NCBI GenBank assembly: GCA_021736975.1
Contig: JAIPET010000006.1
Location: forward strand, 1-61,206
DNA: 61,206 nucleotides
Direction of reading: 5' to 3'
Source of the DNA: Candidatus Woesearchaeota archaeon
GTDB lineage: Archaea > Nanobdellota > Nanobdellia > Woesearchaeales > 21-14-0-10-32-9
The notes under the pieces are model-generated. The model had not been told where the DNA came from, did no database searches, and was given only the letters and a program-made list of their open reading frames with translations. Shown one piece after another: positions 43,525-51,919 of this stretch; positions within the stretch are counted from its first letter, which is position 1; each line of letters begins with the position of its first letter. The position numbers and the translations under genes are program-made.

Positions 43525-45408
43525 TTGGAAAACTACATACTTATCAACAGAATTAGAGTAGTGGGAAAGAAAACATGCGACTACAAGCTGGTTTCTGGAT
43601 TAAATATATTTATGGGCTCTAATTCTACAGGTAAGACAACATTAATGTGGTTAGTGGACTTCATATTTGGATGTAAAAATAAAGAGTTTATTCCCGCTGT
43701 TGAAAAGAACTGTTCAGAAGTTGTTGTCGATTTAACAATAAATGAAACAAAATATACTATTATTAGAAATATCGCCAATAAAAATCTTATTGATGTCTAC
43801 GAGAATCATTATGCTTCAATTGAAGAATTAAAGTCTCAGGAATCTGTTAAATATGGCTTTAAAGCAAGTAACGAAAGACCTGCAATTAGTGATTTTTATC
43901 TTGAAAAATTAGATGTCATTCAAAGAGAAGTTCCAGTAACTAACACAAAAACTGCTAATTTTTCTTGGAGAAATCTCGTGAGTTTAATTTATGTTCCTCA
44001 AGATAAATGGAATGGAATTCAAGCAGAGAATGAATTTCAACCTCTTATGAAAAAATCAGTTTTTGAAATTCTATTAGATATTAATAATGATAAAATAGAA
44101 GAGCTTGAGTTTGATATTCGAAAACTGAATGAGTTTAAAGAGGAACAAAGAACCTTATTGAAAACAATTGAAATAATTCTTAAGAAAAAGGACACTCTTC
44201 TCGGTTCTGATATAAGTTTAGCATCCTTAAAAGGCAAAATAAAAGAATTGCAGCAGGAGAAAAAAGAATTACATAATAATTTAGAAGTAAAAAAAGAGTC
44301 GGAAGAATTGGTAAAAGAAAAGAATATTCTTCAGAAAGAAATATTTGAATTGAATCGAAACCTTCACGAATTAAATGAGCGATTAGACGAATTAAATATG
44401 CTTAAAAGCGAGAATGATCTAAACCTCGCAAAAAACAGATTATTGTTAAAAGCGAGGAAAGTTTTCTCAGAAATTCCCATTACAAAATGTCCAAAATGTT
44501 TTAATGAAGTAACAGATAATAATTCTTCAGATAATTGTTCAATATGTGGAAATGAATATCAATCAGTTGCTGTAGATCAAGAATATGCAAGAAATTTATT
44601 TTTGTTGATGGATGAACAAAAAGAAATTTCTAAGTTATTGAGTTCGCTCCAGAATGAAATTGAAGAACTGGATGTTAAAATTAAGAATATGTCAAAAACA
44701 AAAATAGATTTAGAAAATGAGATTACACGGATAAATAAAGAAATAATATTCCCTGTTTTACAAAAAATCGAGAATATTAACTCTGCTTTAAACACACACA
44801 ACAAATCATTAGGTGAAGCTGAACAAATAAATTCACTTATTAAAGATTTACAATATGCTAAAGATGCTGAAAAACAAGCACAAGAAGATATAAGAACAAA
44901 ACAAAAAGAACTGAATGAAGTGAAGAAAGAAGAAAATTTTGCAGTTAAAGTGAAAGATGAGTTTACTACAATTTTCAAATCAGTACTTGAGACTGTTCTA
45001 TTTTTACCTGATAAAGTAAAAGGATTAAATGAATTATATCTGCCTGAGTTTGAAGATAATAACCCTTTGAATAGAATTGGAAAAGAAGATATTGACAAAA
45101 GCAAAGCAGCTAAAGTGGTGTTGGCTTATTACACAACTATTTTGGAGTTTGCATTAAAATATGGTGGAAAACACCCAAAATTGTTGATGCTCGATACACC
45201 AAGACAGGACGAGTTAGATATGAGCGTCTTTGCTAATATTTTAAACTATTGGGATGGTCTAAAAAAATATAAAAAAGAATATCAAATAATTATAACTGGT
45301 TCCGAATTTCCTGAAGCATCTCCTATTAAAGAATTAATAATTGAAAAATTTCACAGTCAAGAATCTTCAGGAGACATGTCTAAACCAGATAGATTCAGCA
45401 TAATGTGA
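43525..45408 (+). CDS. SMC/Rad50-like ATPase of an ABC-3C-like system
   Basis: A 627-residue ABC ATPase: Walker A GSNSTGKTT (31-39), coiled-coil arms, a zinc-hook-like CPKC...CSIC (about 322-340) and a C-terminal Walker B LLMLDTPRQDE (about 552) with the divergent 'TPRQ' that distinguishes ABC-3C ATPases from Rad50. It probably senses invader DNA or RNA and releases the nuclease effector. TTG start at 43525 directly follows the previous stop, with GGTGAT upstream. Confidence 0.83.
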   Translation: MENYILINRIRVVGKKTCDYKLVSGLNIFMGSNSTGKTTLMWLVDFIFGCKNKEFIPAVEKNCSEVVVDLTINETKYTIIRNIANKNLIDVYENHYASIEELKSQESVKYGFKASNERPAISDFYLEKLDVIQREVPVTNTKTANFSWRNLVSLIYVPQDKWNGIQAENEFQPLMKKSVFEILLDINNDKIEELEFDIRKLNEFKEEQRTLLKTIEIILKKKDTLLGSDISLASLKGKIKELQQEKKELHNNLEVKKESEELVKEKNILQKEIFELNRNLHELNERLDELNMLKSENDLNLAKNRLLLKARKVFSEIPITKCPKCFNEVTDNNSSDNCSICGNEYQSVAVDQEYARNLFLLMDEQKEISKLLSSLQNEIEELDVKIKNMSKTKIDLENEITRINKEIIFPVLQKIENINSALNTHNKSLGEAEQINSLIKDLQYAKDAEKQAQEDIRTKQKELNEVKKEENFAVKVKDEFTTIFKSVLETVLFLPDKVKGLNELYLPEFEDNNPLNRIGKEDIDKSKAAKVVLAYYTTILEFALKYGGKHPKLLMLDTPRQDELDMSVFANILNYWDGLKKYKKEYQIIITGSEFPEASPIKELIIEKFHSQESSGDMSKPDRFSIM

Positions 45409-45410
45409 TT

Positions 45411-46118
45411 TTATATTCTTTTTAATGAAATAGCATGGTATATTTTATCTAAGTCACACCCTAAGAAATTCCTTCCTGTTTCTTTGCATGCTACTGCTGT
45501 GCTACCAACACCCATGAACGGATCAAGCACAATATCTCCCCTATTACTTGCTATTTCTATGAGCTTCCTTAGTATGCTTAATGGCTTTTGGGTAGGGTGG
45601 ACTGCTTTGTGGTTTTCATCCCTGAGTCTTTCTTTTCCTTGCAATGCAGAAGTAATCAGGGTGTTGTGCATTTCTTTATGTCCTTGGAAATTGAATGTGA
45701 CTTGACCGGGCTTGGTTTCAGGGTCATTTATTGCGTAGAGGATGTATTCATTGGCAAAGACAAAGTTAGTTTTGCTGAGCCTTGGAGCAGGGTTGGTCTT
45801 GCACCATACTAAGAGGTTCCTAAAAAACCAGTTTTGCTTGAATATCGCCATATACTGCGGTATCTGCTCGGTACTGCAGAAGACGAATATTTGTCCCTTT
45901 GGCTTGAGAACTCGCTTGAGCTCCGCCATAACGGGCTCAGGATCAAAGCCAAAGTCCCATTCCCCGAAGTTTTTCACAATATTGAGATTACCGTACTTAA
46001 TGTTGGCTTTCTGAGAGACATTATAAGGAGGATCTGTCACCACAAGGTCGACACTGTTATCAGGCAGGGTTTTCAGGTATTCAAGACAATCCATACATTT
46101 TATCGTATTTAGTTCCAT
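45411..46118 (-). CDS. DNA adenine-N6/cytosine-N4 methyltransferase (beta class)
   Basis: A 235-residue methyltransferase with motif IV TDPPYN (28-33) near the N-terminus and the SAM motif LDPFMGVGSTAVA near the C-terminus, the beta-class order, plus HPTQKPL. It resembles DpnA/MboIB-type enzymes, a class that often modifies GATC and can accompany Sau3AI/DpnII-type systems. It is a candidate second protective methyltransferase of the Sau3AI-type system or an orphan. It ends three bases after the ATPase gene on the other strand. Confidence 0.9.
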   Translation of the reverse strand: MELNTIKCMDCLEYLKTLPDNSVDLVVTDPPYNVSQKANIKYGNLNIVKNFGEWDFGFDPEPVMAELKRVLKPKGQIFVFCSTEQIPQYMAIFKQNWFFRNLLVWCKTNPAPRLSKTNFVFANEYILYAINDPETKPGQVTFNFQGHKEMHNTLITSALQGKERLRDENHKAVHPTQKPLSILRKLIEIASNRGDIVLDPFMGVGSTAVACKETGRNFLGCDLDKIYHAISLKRI

Positions 46119-46217
46119 GTAAGGGCAAAGTTTGCCTTCATGAATCTACGAAACTCGGCTTATGTAATACGAACTCGGCGTAAATTTTTTATAGTTGCTC
46201 AGCTTGTAAGTACAAAT

Positions 46218-46487
46218 ATGCTTAATGATAGAGTTGAACGAGTTCAAGTAGGAAGATACAAAGATGTACCACTAGAAACAAATGGGAATCTTTGGTTAAT
46301 TTGGTATTACCACAATGGTTCTTGGGATTCTGATACTATTTCTGGTTGGAGAGAAATTGTTAAAGAGATTGAGACTGGAAATGTAAAAGAACTATTTTGT
46401 GTGTGGCATGGAAGTTACCGAACAAACTTGTTTTTAATGGACAAAAAAGACTTTATTAAGAGGGTTAAAAAAGCTTTCAGTAAATAG
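46218..46487 (+). CDS. Hypothetical small protein at the right end of unit 3
   Basis: An 89-residue protein starting MLNDRVERVQVGRYKDVPLE. Several Trp/Tyr-rich strands (NLWLIWYYHNGSW, LFCVWHGSYRTNLF) then a basic helix. I chose the ATG at 46218 because the TATA box (TTTTTTATAG, about 46173-46182) would begin transcription at about 46207; an in-frame ATG at 46140 lies upstream of the TATA box. Not recognised; it is the last gene before the attachment site. Confidence 0.6.
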   Translation: MLNDRVERVQVGRYKDVPLETNGNLWLIWYYHNGSWDSDTISGWREIVKEIETGNVKELFCVWHGSYRTNLFLMDKKDFIKRVKKAFSK

Positions 46488-46500
46488 ATGCTGCAATGTT

Positions 46501-46552
46501 GGAGTCCACTAGAATCGCACGAATGGGTGCCCGTCGGGCGGGGCTATTATTT
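46501..46552. repeat. Attachment-site copy 4 (right end of unit 3)
   Basis: CGGGCGGGGCTA at 46535-46546 is identical to the tRNA-Gln 3' end. The preceding GGAGTCCACTAG and the following TTATTT also occur around copy 5 (55136-55186), with one single-base gap. So units 3 and 4 share a right-end type, different from that of units 1 and 2. Confidence 0.82.
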
Positions 46553-46796
46553 TCTCTAAATTCTTCTATCTAGAGCTTTTCTTTCGGCCAAATTCGGCAC
46601 TTTTCCTAATGCATAGCTCTGCCAGGGCTATAACATTTTAACCGCAGAAACTACATTTTAACGAACCTCCAAAACATTGATTTTCTTTGATTTATGTCCA
46701 TACAAGTACTATAGTTTCCATACTAGAAATACAGATGTCAGAGAATGTAATGCATTTTAGACAAATTTTATAAATTTCTAAGATATTATTATTTTA
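46553..46796. other. Left-end non-coding stretch of unit 4
   Basis: No gene found between 46488 and 46796 (309 bases). Apart from attachment copy 4 it holds a small inverted repeat GGCCAAATTCGGC (about 46584-46596), a GC-rich word GCTCTGCCAGGGC, and a TATA box (ATTTTATAAATTT, about 46768-46780) for the gene at 46797. Confidence 0.5.
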
Positions 46797-47188
46797 ATGA
46801 AGTGCATTAATTGCGGAAAAAATCATAGAACTATATCTAGATTCTTTTGGTTGAAAAAAGTATTAACAACTATTGATTTTTGTTCTGAAAAATGTCTCCT
46901 GAATTGGCATAAAACTAAAGAATTTGTTTTAGAAGAACCAAATCCTTCTGAAAAAGGTTATGAAATTTATTCTACAGAAAATAGTGAAAAAGTCGGAACC
47001 ATTAAACGATTTAATTTTCATATAACGCAGCATCTGAGATAGAGGCTCTTAATTATGATCAAAACTTTTTAACTAAGCTTCTTCTTAAACCAAAAAATAA
47101 TAAGAATTATTCTGTAGTTGATGGGGTTGCACTTCGAATATTAGATTATAATTTATTAACTCATCAGGACAGAAAGAAAAAACAATAG
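46797..47188 (+). pseudogene. Zinc-finger-like small gene broken by a frameshift
   Basis: Starts MKCINCGKNHRTISRFFWLK; C-x2-C and later C-x3-C (FCSEKC) suggest a treble-clef or TRASH-like zinc site, as in the small protein at 60510. The frame stops at 47042, but near 47025 the sense continues in another frame (EIEALNYDQNFLTKLLLKP) to a TAG at 47186-47188. Probably a frameshifted gene of about 130 codons. It occupies a place close to where unit 3 has its recombinase. Confidence 0.6.
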
Positions 47189-47195
47189 TTTGTTT

Positions 47196-47348
47196 TTATT
47201 CTACTGTTATTTCTGAATTGATAATTTCATTTGTCGCTTTGATTATTCTTTTTTGTTTCTCGATAACTTCGCTTAGTGTTTTGCTCTTGTATTTTTTCAA
47301 TAAATCTTGTTTTATGTTCTCTAAATATTCTTCATCTTCCCATTTCAT
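47196..47348 (-). CDS. Small protein homologous to the recombinase-linked protein of unit 3 (50 aa)
   Basis: Encodes 50 residues starting MKWEDEEYLENIKQDLLKKY, with TLSEVIEKQKRIIK. Similar to the 53-residue protein at 26866-27027 in length, pattern and ribosome-binding context (GGTGATAAA before the start). It is driven by the conserved promoter element found in front of the unit 3 recombinase, as if the recombinase gene had been deleted between promoter and small gene. Function unknown. Confidence 0.65.
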   Translation of the reverse strand: MKWEDEEYLENIKQDLLKKYKSKTLSEVIEKQKRIIKATNEIINSEITVE

Positions 47349-47381
47349 GATTTATCACCACGCACGTCACAGAGCTCTTTG

Positions 47382-47425
47382 ATTTAAAAATAGAGTGGTG
47401 AAGCATTGGATATTTTCGAGTAGAC
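47382..47425 (-). promoter_or_regulatory. Conserved promoter of unit 4 small gene
   Basis: The minus-strand TATA-like ATTTTTAAAT (47382-47391) is preceded 13 bases upstream by the element at 47405-47425 (contains ACTCGAAAATATCCAAT). It matches 20 of 21 positions of 28413-28433, with equal spacing, and ACTCT directly precedes both TATA boxes. Confidence 0.72.
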
Positions 47426-47437
47426 AATTTGTTTAAA

Positions 47438-48190
47438 CTAATTTAGTCTATTATCAATATTTAGTTTAGTTTCCAACTCTTCAATATATTTTTGTAATTT
47501 TTTCAATAAATTTTCTCTTTCAACAGAATCTTTTGTAGGATTTAATCTCAATCTAAGTGCATCATGAACAATATGCTCTTTATCTTTTATGGAATTGGAC
47601 AGGTCGTTCCAAGAACTAGGAGGTTCTTTTCCTTCTAATCTTATTTCTCTTTGAACGAGAAAAAATATTTGTTTTATTAGCTCTCTGAATCCAAATTCTT
47701 TATTTTCATACATAGGAATAAATGTATTTCTAAATGCAAATAAATGTCCTTGAAGAAACTCTTTGTCAGATCTTATTTTGTATTTTTTAGGATCCAATTC
47801 TTGTCCATAAATTAATTTGTAATTATGTAAATTTCTTAAAAATGTGTCTATTCCTCCTTGTAGTTTAGTTGTTTTAGAATATCTTTTATTATTTTCAAAT
47901 TCCTCTAAGGATCTCGGTAGAAGTTCAGAAGGTGCATAATTTGTTGCACGAGATTTGTTTAATTCTTTGACTTTTTTAAGAGATTCATTATCAAGCATTA
48001 TTGGCACAATATCAACATCGCTGTTTTCATCCATTTCTCGTCTAACAAAACTACCCTTTATGTAAATAGAAATGATTTTTTCTTTCGGCATAAACTCAAA
48101 TAGTGTTTTAATCGCTTTCTCAATAGAATCAATAGCAATATCCTCTTTCGAAGATTTTAATTCCCAATCATTCCAAAATCTATTAAGCAT
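47438..48190 (-). CDS. Nucleotidyltransferase-family protein
   Basis: A 250-residue protein. The nucleotidyltransferase motif IKGSFVRREMDENSDVDIV (about residues 64-82) has GS and both Asp. The C-terminal half is helical with PPSSWNDL, shared with the nonsense-interrupted paralogue at 19625-20368 (MPSSWKEI). It probably transfers a nucleotide to an unknown acceptor. It lies divergent from the kinase-like gene with 86 bases between them; not part of a typical MNT-HEPN pair. Confidence 0.78.
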   Translation of the reverse strand: MLNRFWNDWELKSSKEDIAIDSIEKAIKTLFEFMPKEKIISIYIKGSFVRREMDENSDVDIVPIMLDNESLKKVKELNKSRATNYAPSELLPRSLEEFENNKRYSKTTKLQGGIDTFLRNLHNYKLIYGQELDPKKYKIRSDKEFLQGHLFAFRNTFIPMYENKEFGFRELIKQIFFLVQREIRLEGKEPPSSWNDLSNSIKDKEHIVHDALRLRLNPTKDSVERENLLKKLQKYIEELETKLNIDNRLN

Positions 48191-48276
48191 TTTATATACT
48201 TAATATCTAGGCTATTTAAATATTGCCACATTATCAACTTACAAGCTTTTTTATAGTTAAATTAATTCCCAAATAT

Positions 48277-49119
48277 ATGACTTTGATTAAAATATATGCT
48301 GATGATCTAAATGGAAACAGAACTCATAAATATACTAAAGACGGCAAAAACTACTACTATAAATCAAGAACTGATGATTGGAAAATTAAAGGAGAAATAA
48401 TAGCATCAAAGTTACTAAAAAATAAAATTAAAGTGCCAGAACCTTTTGATTATGGCTTTGGGGAAACTTCTTATCTTAGTTATGAGGAACTTCCAGGACA
48501 ATCTCTTGATATTTCTGGTGGTTTAATTAAACAAGCAGGAGACTACTTAGCAAAAATACATTCTGTAAAATTTCCTTCGGCAGGAAGGATAGATTTAGAA
48601 ACTTTAACCACTAATGGGAAAAAATGGAACTCTTTTTTTAGATCAATTTGGAATTATGATGTTGCTCTACTTAAAAATACTGAGTTTGAACCCGAAGCCA
48701 TTAGAATGGCAAATTGGCTTGATGAACACATGGTTAGAGAAGACTATTCATTAATTCATGTGGACTATTCTAAGAAGAATATTTTAGCTGAAGAGGATAT
48801 TTCAGGAATAATTGATTTTGAATTATGTTGCTCAGGAGATTCTATATATGATGTTTCATGGTCGTTACTAAACTTTAGCGAAGGATTGCCAGGTTCGAAT
48901 TTAGATAAAAGTTCTAGAAATCGTTTGAAATTTTTAGAGGGATATTTTAATGAAAAAATTCCTGAAACTTTTGAAGATCTAGTTAGAGTTTATTCTGTGG
49001 CGCACCTGGCAAGAATTATGAGAGTTGATGTTTATTTGTTTAAGGAAAGATTAAACTCAAAAGAATTTTATGATTATAAAGAAACTCTTAAAAGTAATGT
49101 ATTTAAGTTAATCTCTTGA
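48277..49119 (+). CDS. APH/choline kinase-like phosphotransferase
   Basis: A 280-residue kinase-like protein: LIHVDYSKKNILAEEDISG (catalytic Asp and Asn, H-x-D-x4-N-like) and IIDFELCCSGDSIYDVSW (the metal-binding Asp), as in aminoglycoside and choline kinases. Small-molecule O-phosphorylation is expected. The ATG at 48277 is chosen because the TATA box (TTTTTATAG, about 48247-48256) predicts leaderless transcription there. Confidence 0.8.
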   Translation: MTLIKIYADDLNGNRTHKYTKDGKNYYYKSRTDDWKIKGEIIASKLLKNKIKVPEPFDYGFGETSYLSYEELPGQSLDISGGLIKQAGDYLAKIHSVKFPSAGRIDLETLTTNGKKWNSFFRSIWNYDVALLKNTEFEPEAIRMANWLDEHMVREDYSLIHVDYSKKNILAEEDISGIIDFELCCSGDSIYDVSWSLLNFSEGLPGSNLDKSSRNRLKFLEGYFNEKIPETFEDLVRVYSVAHLARIMRVDVYLFKERLNSKEFYDYKETLKSNVFKLIS

Positions 49120-49185
49120 TAATTTGTAAAATTTTCATTAAATTAACACCAACCTTTATAAATAAAAATGAATTACTCCTTAGTA

Positions 49186-50223
49186 ATGAAAACAACCATT
49201 ATTAGGGAAGATTTTAGAAGGGATGGACTCGCCGCAAATTTTTTAGGGGATAAATATCTGATAGAATTTGCAATAAATTCATTTCCAAATTCAATTTTTA
49301 ATATAGGTTATCCTGGAATATGTGAAGAAGAAAAAAAGATGTGTTCAGATATTTTAGAACATAATAAAGATTCAAATGCTGAACTTGCAGTTGTTGGACA
49401 TGCAAGACCTGAACATTTAGAATTAATGAGCAAAATAATTTCTCCATATCAAAACGTTAGCGCAAATATCTGGGTTCCAATTAGTGATGATTTCATAAAT
49501 CAAACTATGAAAACAACTCCAGATAATATTAAAGAATATATAAAAAAACTTATTGGTACTTGGAAAACAATTTCATCGGCTCCTTTAGATATAGCTTTTG
49601 CAGATATGTTTACTGGAAATAATAAAGATAGAGCAAAAAATTGGGCAGAAGAATTTTTAAGTGAAGGTATTAGAAGAATCATAATTTGTGACACTAAAGG
49701 ATTAGCCACACCATATGAAACTAAAGAAGTTTTTGATTTTCTTTCGAAATATAAAAATAATCTAGAGTTCCATGCACATAATGACAATGGTTTAGGAATC
49801 GATAAAATAATGGCGGCAATTAATAAAGATATAAAGTATGTTGGCACATCAATTTATGGTGCTGGCGAAAGAGGCTCTATGATAGATCCTAGGAGCTTAA
49901 AAGATTTCGTGATGGTAAATGAAGTGGAATTTGAAAAATTTGAGCAATTATACAGACAACAAATTGGAAATCCTGAAGAGATTATTCCCAAAGTTTTTGG
50001 AGAAAATATAATTGTTACAGGATCTCAATGGAAATTAAGAAACAAAAATTCTTCTCTTAAACCATATTTTGGTGTCACAAGCAATATTGAATTAGTCGAA
50101 TATATGATGAATGAACAAATCAATCAGCAAACGCTTTCTGAATTAAAAAATAATTTACTATATTCTAAAAGAAACATAATTTTATCTAAAGAACAACTAA
50201 ATGATTTAAGGGTATTGAAATGA
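49186..50223 (+). CDS. HMGL-like (DRE-TIM metallolyase family) aldolase/lyase
   Basis: A 345-residue TIM-barrel protein with features of HMG-CoA lyase, isopropylmalate synthase and hydroxy-oxovalerate aldolase: the N-terminal D-F-R-R-D-G, IICDTKGLATPYE, the metal motif FHAHNDNGLG (H-x-H) and GTSIYGAGERGSM. It makes or breaks a C-C bond next to a carboxylate, with a divalent metal. The ATG at 49186 follows a TATA box (TTTATAAA, 49155-49162). It is coupled by ATGA to the next gene and likely supplies a precursor for the cluster's product. Confidence 0.82.
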   Translation: MKTTIIREDFRRDGLAANFLGDKYLIEFAINSFPNSIFNIGYPGICEEEKKMCSDILEHNKDSNAELAVVGHARPEHLELMSKIISPYQNVSANIWVPISDDFINQTMKTTPDNIKEYIKKLIGTWKTISSAPLDIAFADMFTGNNKDRAKNWAEEFLSEGIRRIIICDTKGLATPYETKEVFDFLSKYKNNLEFHAHNDNGLGIDKIMAAINKDIKYVGTSIYGAGERGSMIDPRSLKDFVMVNEVEFEKFEQLYRQQIGNPEEIIPKVFGENIIVTGSQWKLRNKNSSLKPYFGVTSNIELVEYMMNEQINQQTLSELKNNLLYSKRNIILSKEQLNDLRVLK

Positions 50224-51176
50224 AAAAATTGGTTACAGTTGGACCAAACAATATAACAGGATTTAGAAAACACATAGAAGAAACAGTTTATTGCTATGAT
50301 GGTCCTTCAAAATTCATTGCAGTTGATTCGAAGGGTCCTGAAGCATTAAAAGAGATAATTTCAGAAGATCCCGACCTATCAATAATAGGTGGGCGAAATT
50401 GGATAAGACGAAACACCCGCATACTTGATTCAATACCTGGAAAAAAAGGTCTTTTAGTTGCCGGACCATTAGGACAAAATGAAATATCTGTAATTGAAAT
50501 GGATAACTTCGTATATTTTATGAACTTATTAAATAAGAAAAAAATAGATTATTTATTTTTAGGATCTGAAGATTTTGCTAAACGAATAAATAGGGATGAT
50601 GTAATATATCTTCCAGCACCTTTCAAAATGGATCTTGGAACATATAAAAAAAAAGAATTTCTTTCTTCAAATATTGTTTCAATTCTAAACGATAAGGCGG
50701 TTCATAAAAATATTTTAAATGGTCTAGGTGGACTCGCACTTTCAAAGAAATTAGATAAACTTATAATAAATGGAACTTCAGAAATTCACGATTCAATTTT
50801 AGATTTATTTGGCTTAATTGATAAAGTGGAAAACGTAGGGATACTTTCAAAAAAGGAACTTGAAAACAAAATAAAAAGTAGTAAGTTACTCATACATCTT
50901 TCATATTCTGAAGGTTTATGTTATTCGGCTTTGGAAGCTATGTACTTAGGAACGCCTGTTCTTACAACAAATGCAATGCCTTGGTTTTATCATCATTTAA
51001 CTCAAGTAGATAATCCTGCAGATCACGAAGAAATATCTTCCAAAATAGACAACATTCTTTCACTAAACGAATATGAATATTCTGCGCTCGCCTATGACTG
51101 CAGAGTAATAGCAGAAAAAAAAATTGAGGAAAATAACGAAGTTGTCTCTAAAACACTTTATAAATTGTTAAAATGA
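50220..51176 (+). CDS. Glycosyltransferase, GT4-like
   Basis: A 318-residue protein whose C-terminal half has the GT-B/GT4 pattern IHLSYSEGLCYSALEAMYLG...PVLTTNAMPW (E-x7-E-type donor-binding site). The N-terminal acceptor domain is short. ATGA overlaps tie it to both the aldolase upstream and the kinase downstream, so all three are made together. It probably transfers a sugar from a nucleotide donor. Confidence 0.78.
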   Translation: MKKLVTVGPNNITGFRKHIEETVYCYDGPSKFIAVDSKGPEALKEIISEDPDLSIIGGRNWIRRNTRILDSIPGKKGLLVAGPLGQNEISVIEMDNFVYFMNLLNKKKIDYLFLGSEDFAKRINRDDVIYLPAPFKMDLGTYKKKEFLSSNIVSILNDKAVHKNILNGLGGLALSKKLDKLIINGTSEIHDSILDLFGLIDKVENVGILSKKELENKIKSSKLLIHLSYSEGLCYSALEAMYLGTPVLTTNAMPWFYHHLTQVDNPADHEEISSKIDNILSLNEYEYSALAYDCRVIAEKKIEENNEVVSKTLYKLLK

Positions 51177-51919
51177 ATGAAAAAGAATTGATTTTGAATG
51201 GGACAGATTTTATCAAGTTGAGAAGTAGATATTCTAATAATCTTGATGAAAATGCTTCTGCTGTGATTAAGTATAAATTCCATAATGCGGGAGAAACTTT
51301 TTTACTTAAACAATATAATGATGCAAATTTTCATCAGTTCGGAGTAGATATTTTAAAATCAGCAAACAAAACAAAAGGGAATCAACATTTAATTTCAGAA
51401 GATTATTTTGATCATCAAAAAAAACCTTCTTTAATTTTTTCATATATTGAAGGAACGGATTTAAATTCTTTAAATAGAGATATTTGTTATAGAATAGGAC
51501 AAAAATTAGCTGATTTTCATGAAAAAACAAATTTAACACATGGAGATTTTCACAAAGGCAATATAATAAAAAATATTTCCAAGGATCTTTCAATAATTGA
51601 TATAGATTTAATGGGGCCTAGAAATTTCGAACATGATATTGCAATGCTTTTATTCTATGAGTTGATATATCAAGAATCAAATAGAAATAGTATATTAAGG
51701 TCTGAAGTAGAATCTTTATTTAATGGCTATGGGAATTCACTTTCAAATGATTTGATAAAGGAAGAGATAGAAAATACAATCAAAGTTTCAGAATATATAA
51801 CAAATAAAAATTTAGAAGCAGATATTTTCTCAGAATCAAGAGTAAATTACAGAAAAAATATTTATGAATCTGTTAGAAAAAAACTCGAAGTTGATTTATT
51901 TGATGCATTCAACCCATAA
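51173..51919 (+). CDS. Kinase-like protein (LPS/Kdo-kinase or APH type)
   Basis: A 248-residue protein with THGDFHKGNIIKN (catalytic H-G-D-x-H-x-x-N) and LSIIDIDLMGPRNFEHDIA (D for metal). It resembles small kinases that phosphorylate sugars of lipopolysaccharide or Bud32-like kinases. It is the last gene of the coupled aldolase-glycosyltransferase-kinase operon, overlapping the convergent methyltransferase gene by 24 bases. Confidence 0.75.
   Translation: MNEKELILNGTDFIKLRSRYSNNLDENASAVIKYKFHNAGETFLLKQYNDANFHQFGVDILKSANKTKGNQHLISEDYFDHQKKPSLIFSYIEGTDLNSLNRDICYRIGQKLADFHEKTNLTHGDFHKGNIIKNISKDLSIIDIDLMGPRNFEHDIAMLLFYELIYQESNRNSILRSEVESLFNGYGNSLSNDLIKEEIENTIKVSEYITNKNLEADIFSESRVNYRKNIYESVRKKLEVDLFDAFNP

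Larger units (their letters stand above)
26866..46546. mobile_element. Integrated unit 3: conjugative-type integrative element with defence cargo
   Basis: A 19.7-kb segment bounded by attachment copies 3 and 4. It encodes a tyrosine recombinase next to the left end, a small recombinase-linked protein, RHH regulators, a TFB, VirB4/VirB6/pilin-like proteins, a Sau3AI-type restriction-modification pair, a DUF2779 protein, an ABC-3C-like operon and an extra methyltransferase. It has no recognisable relaxase or VirD4 coupling protein. Integrase next to a tRNA-derived att site is the hallmark of site-specific integration. Confidence 0.82.

Noticed and set aside
46140-46217. N-terminal extension of the small protein at the right end of unit 3
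   Set aside because: The TATA box at about 46173-46182 lies inside it, so this part would not be transcribed.
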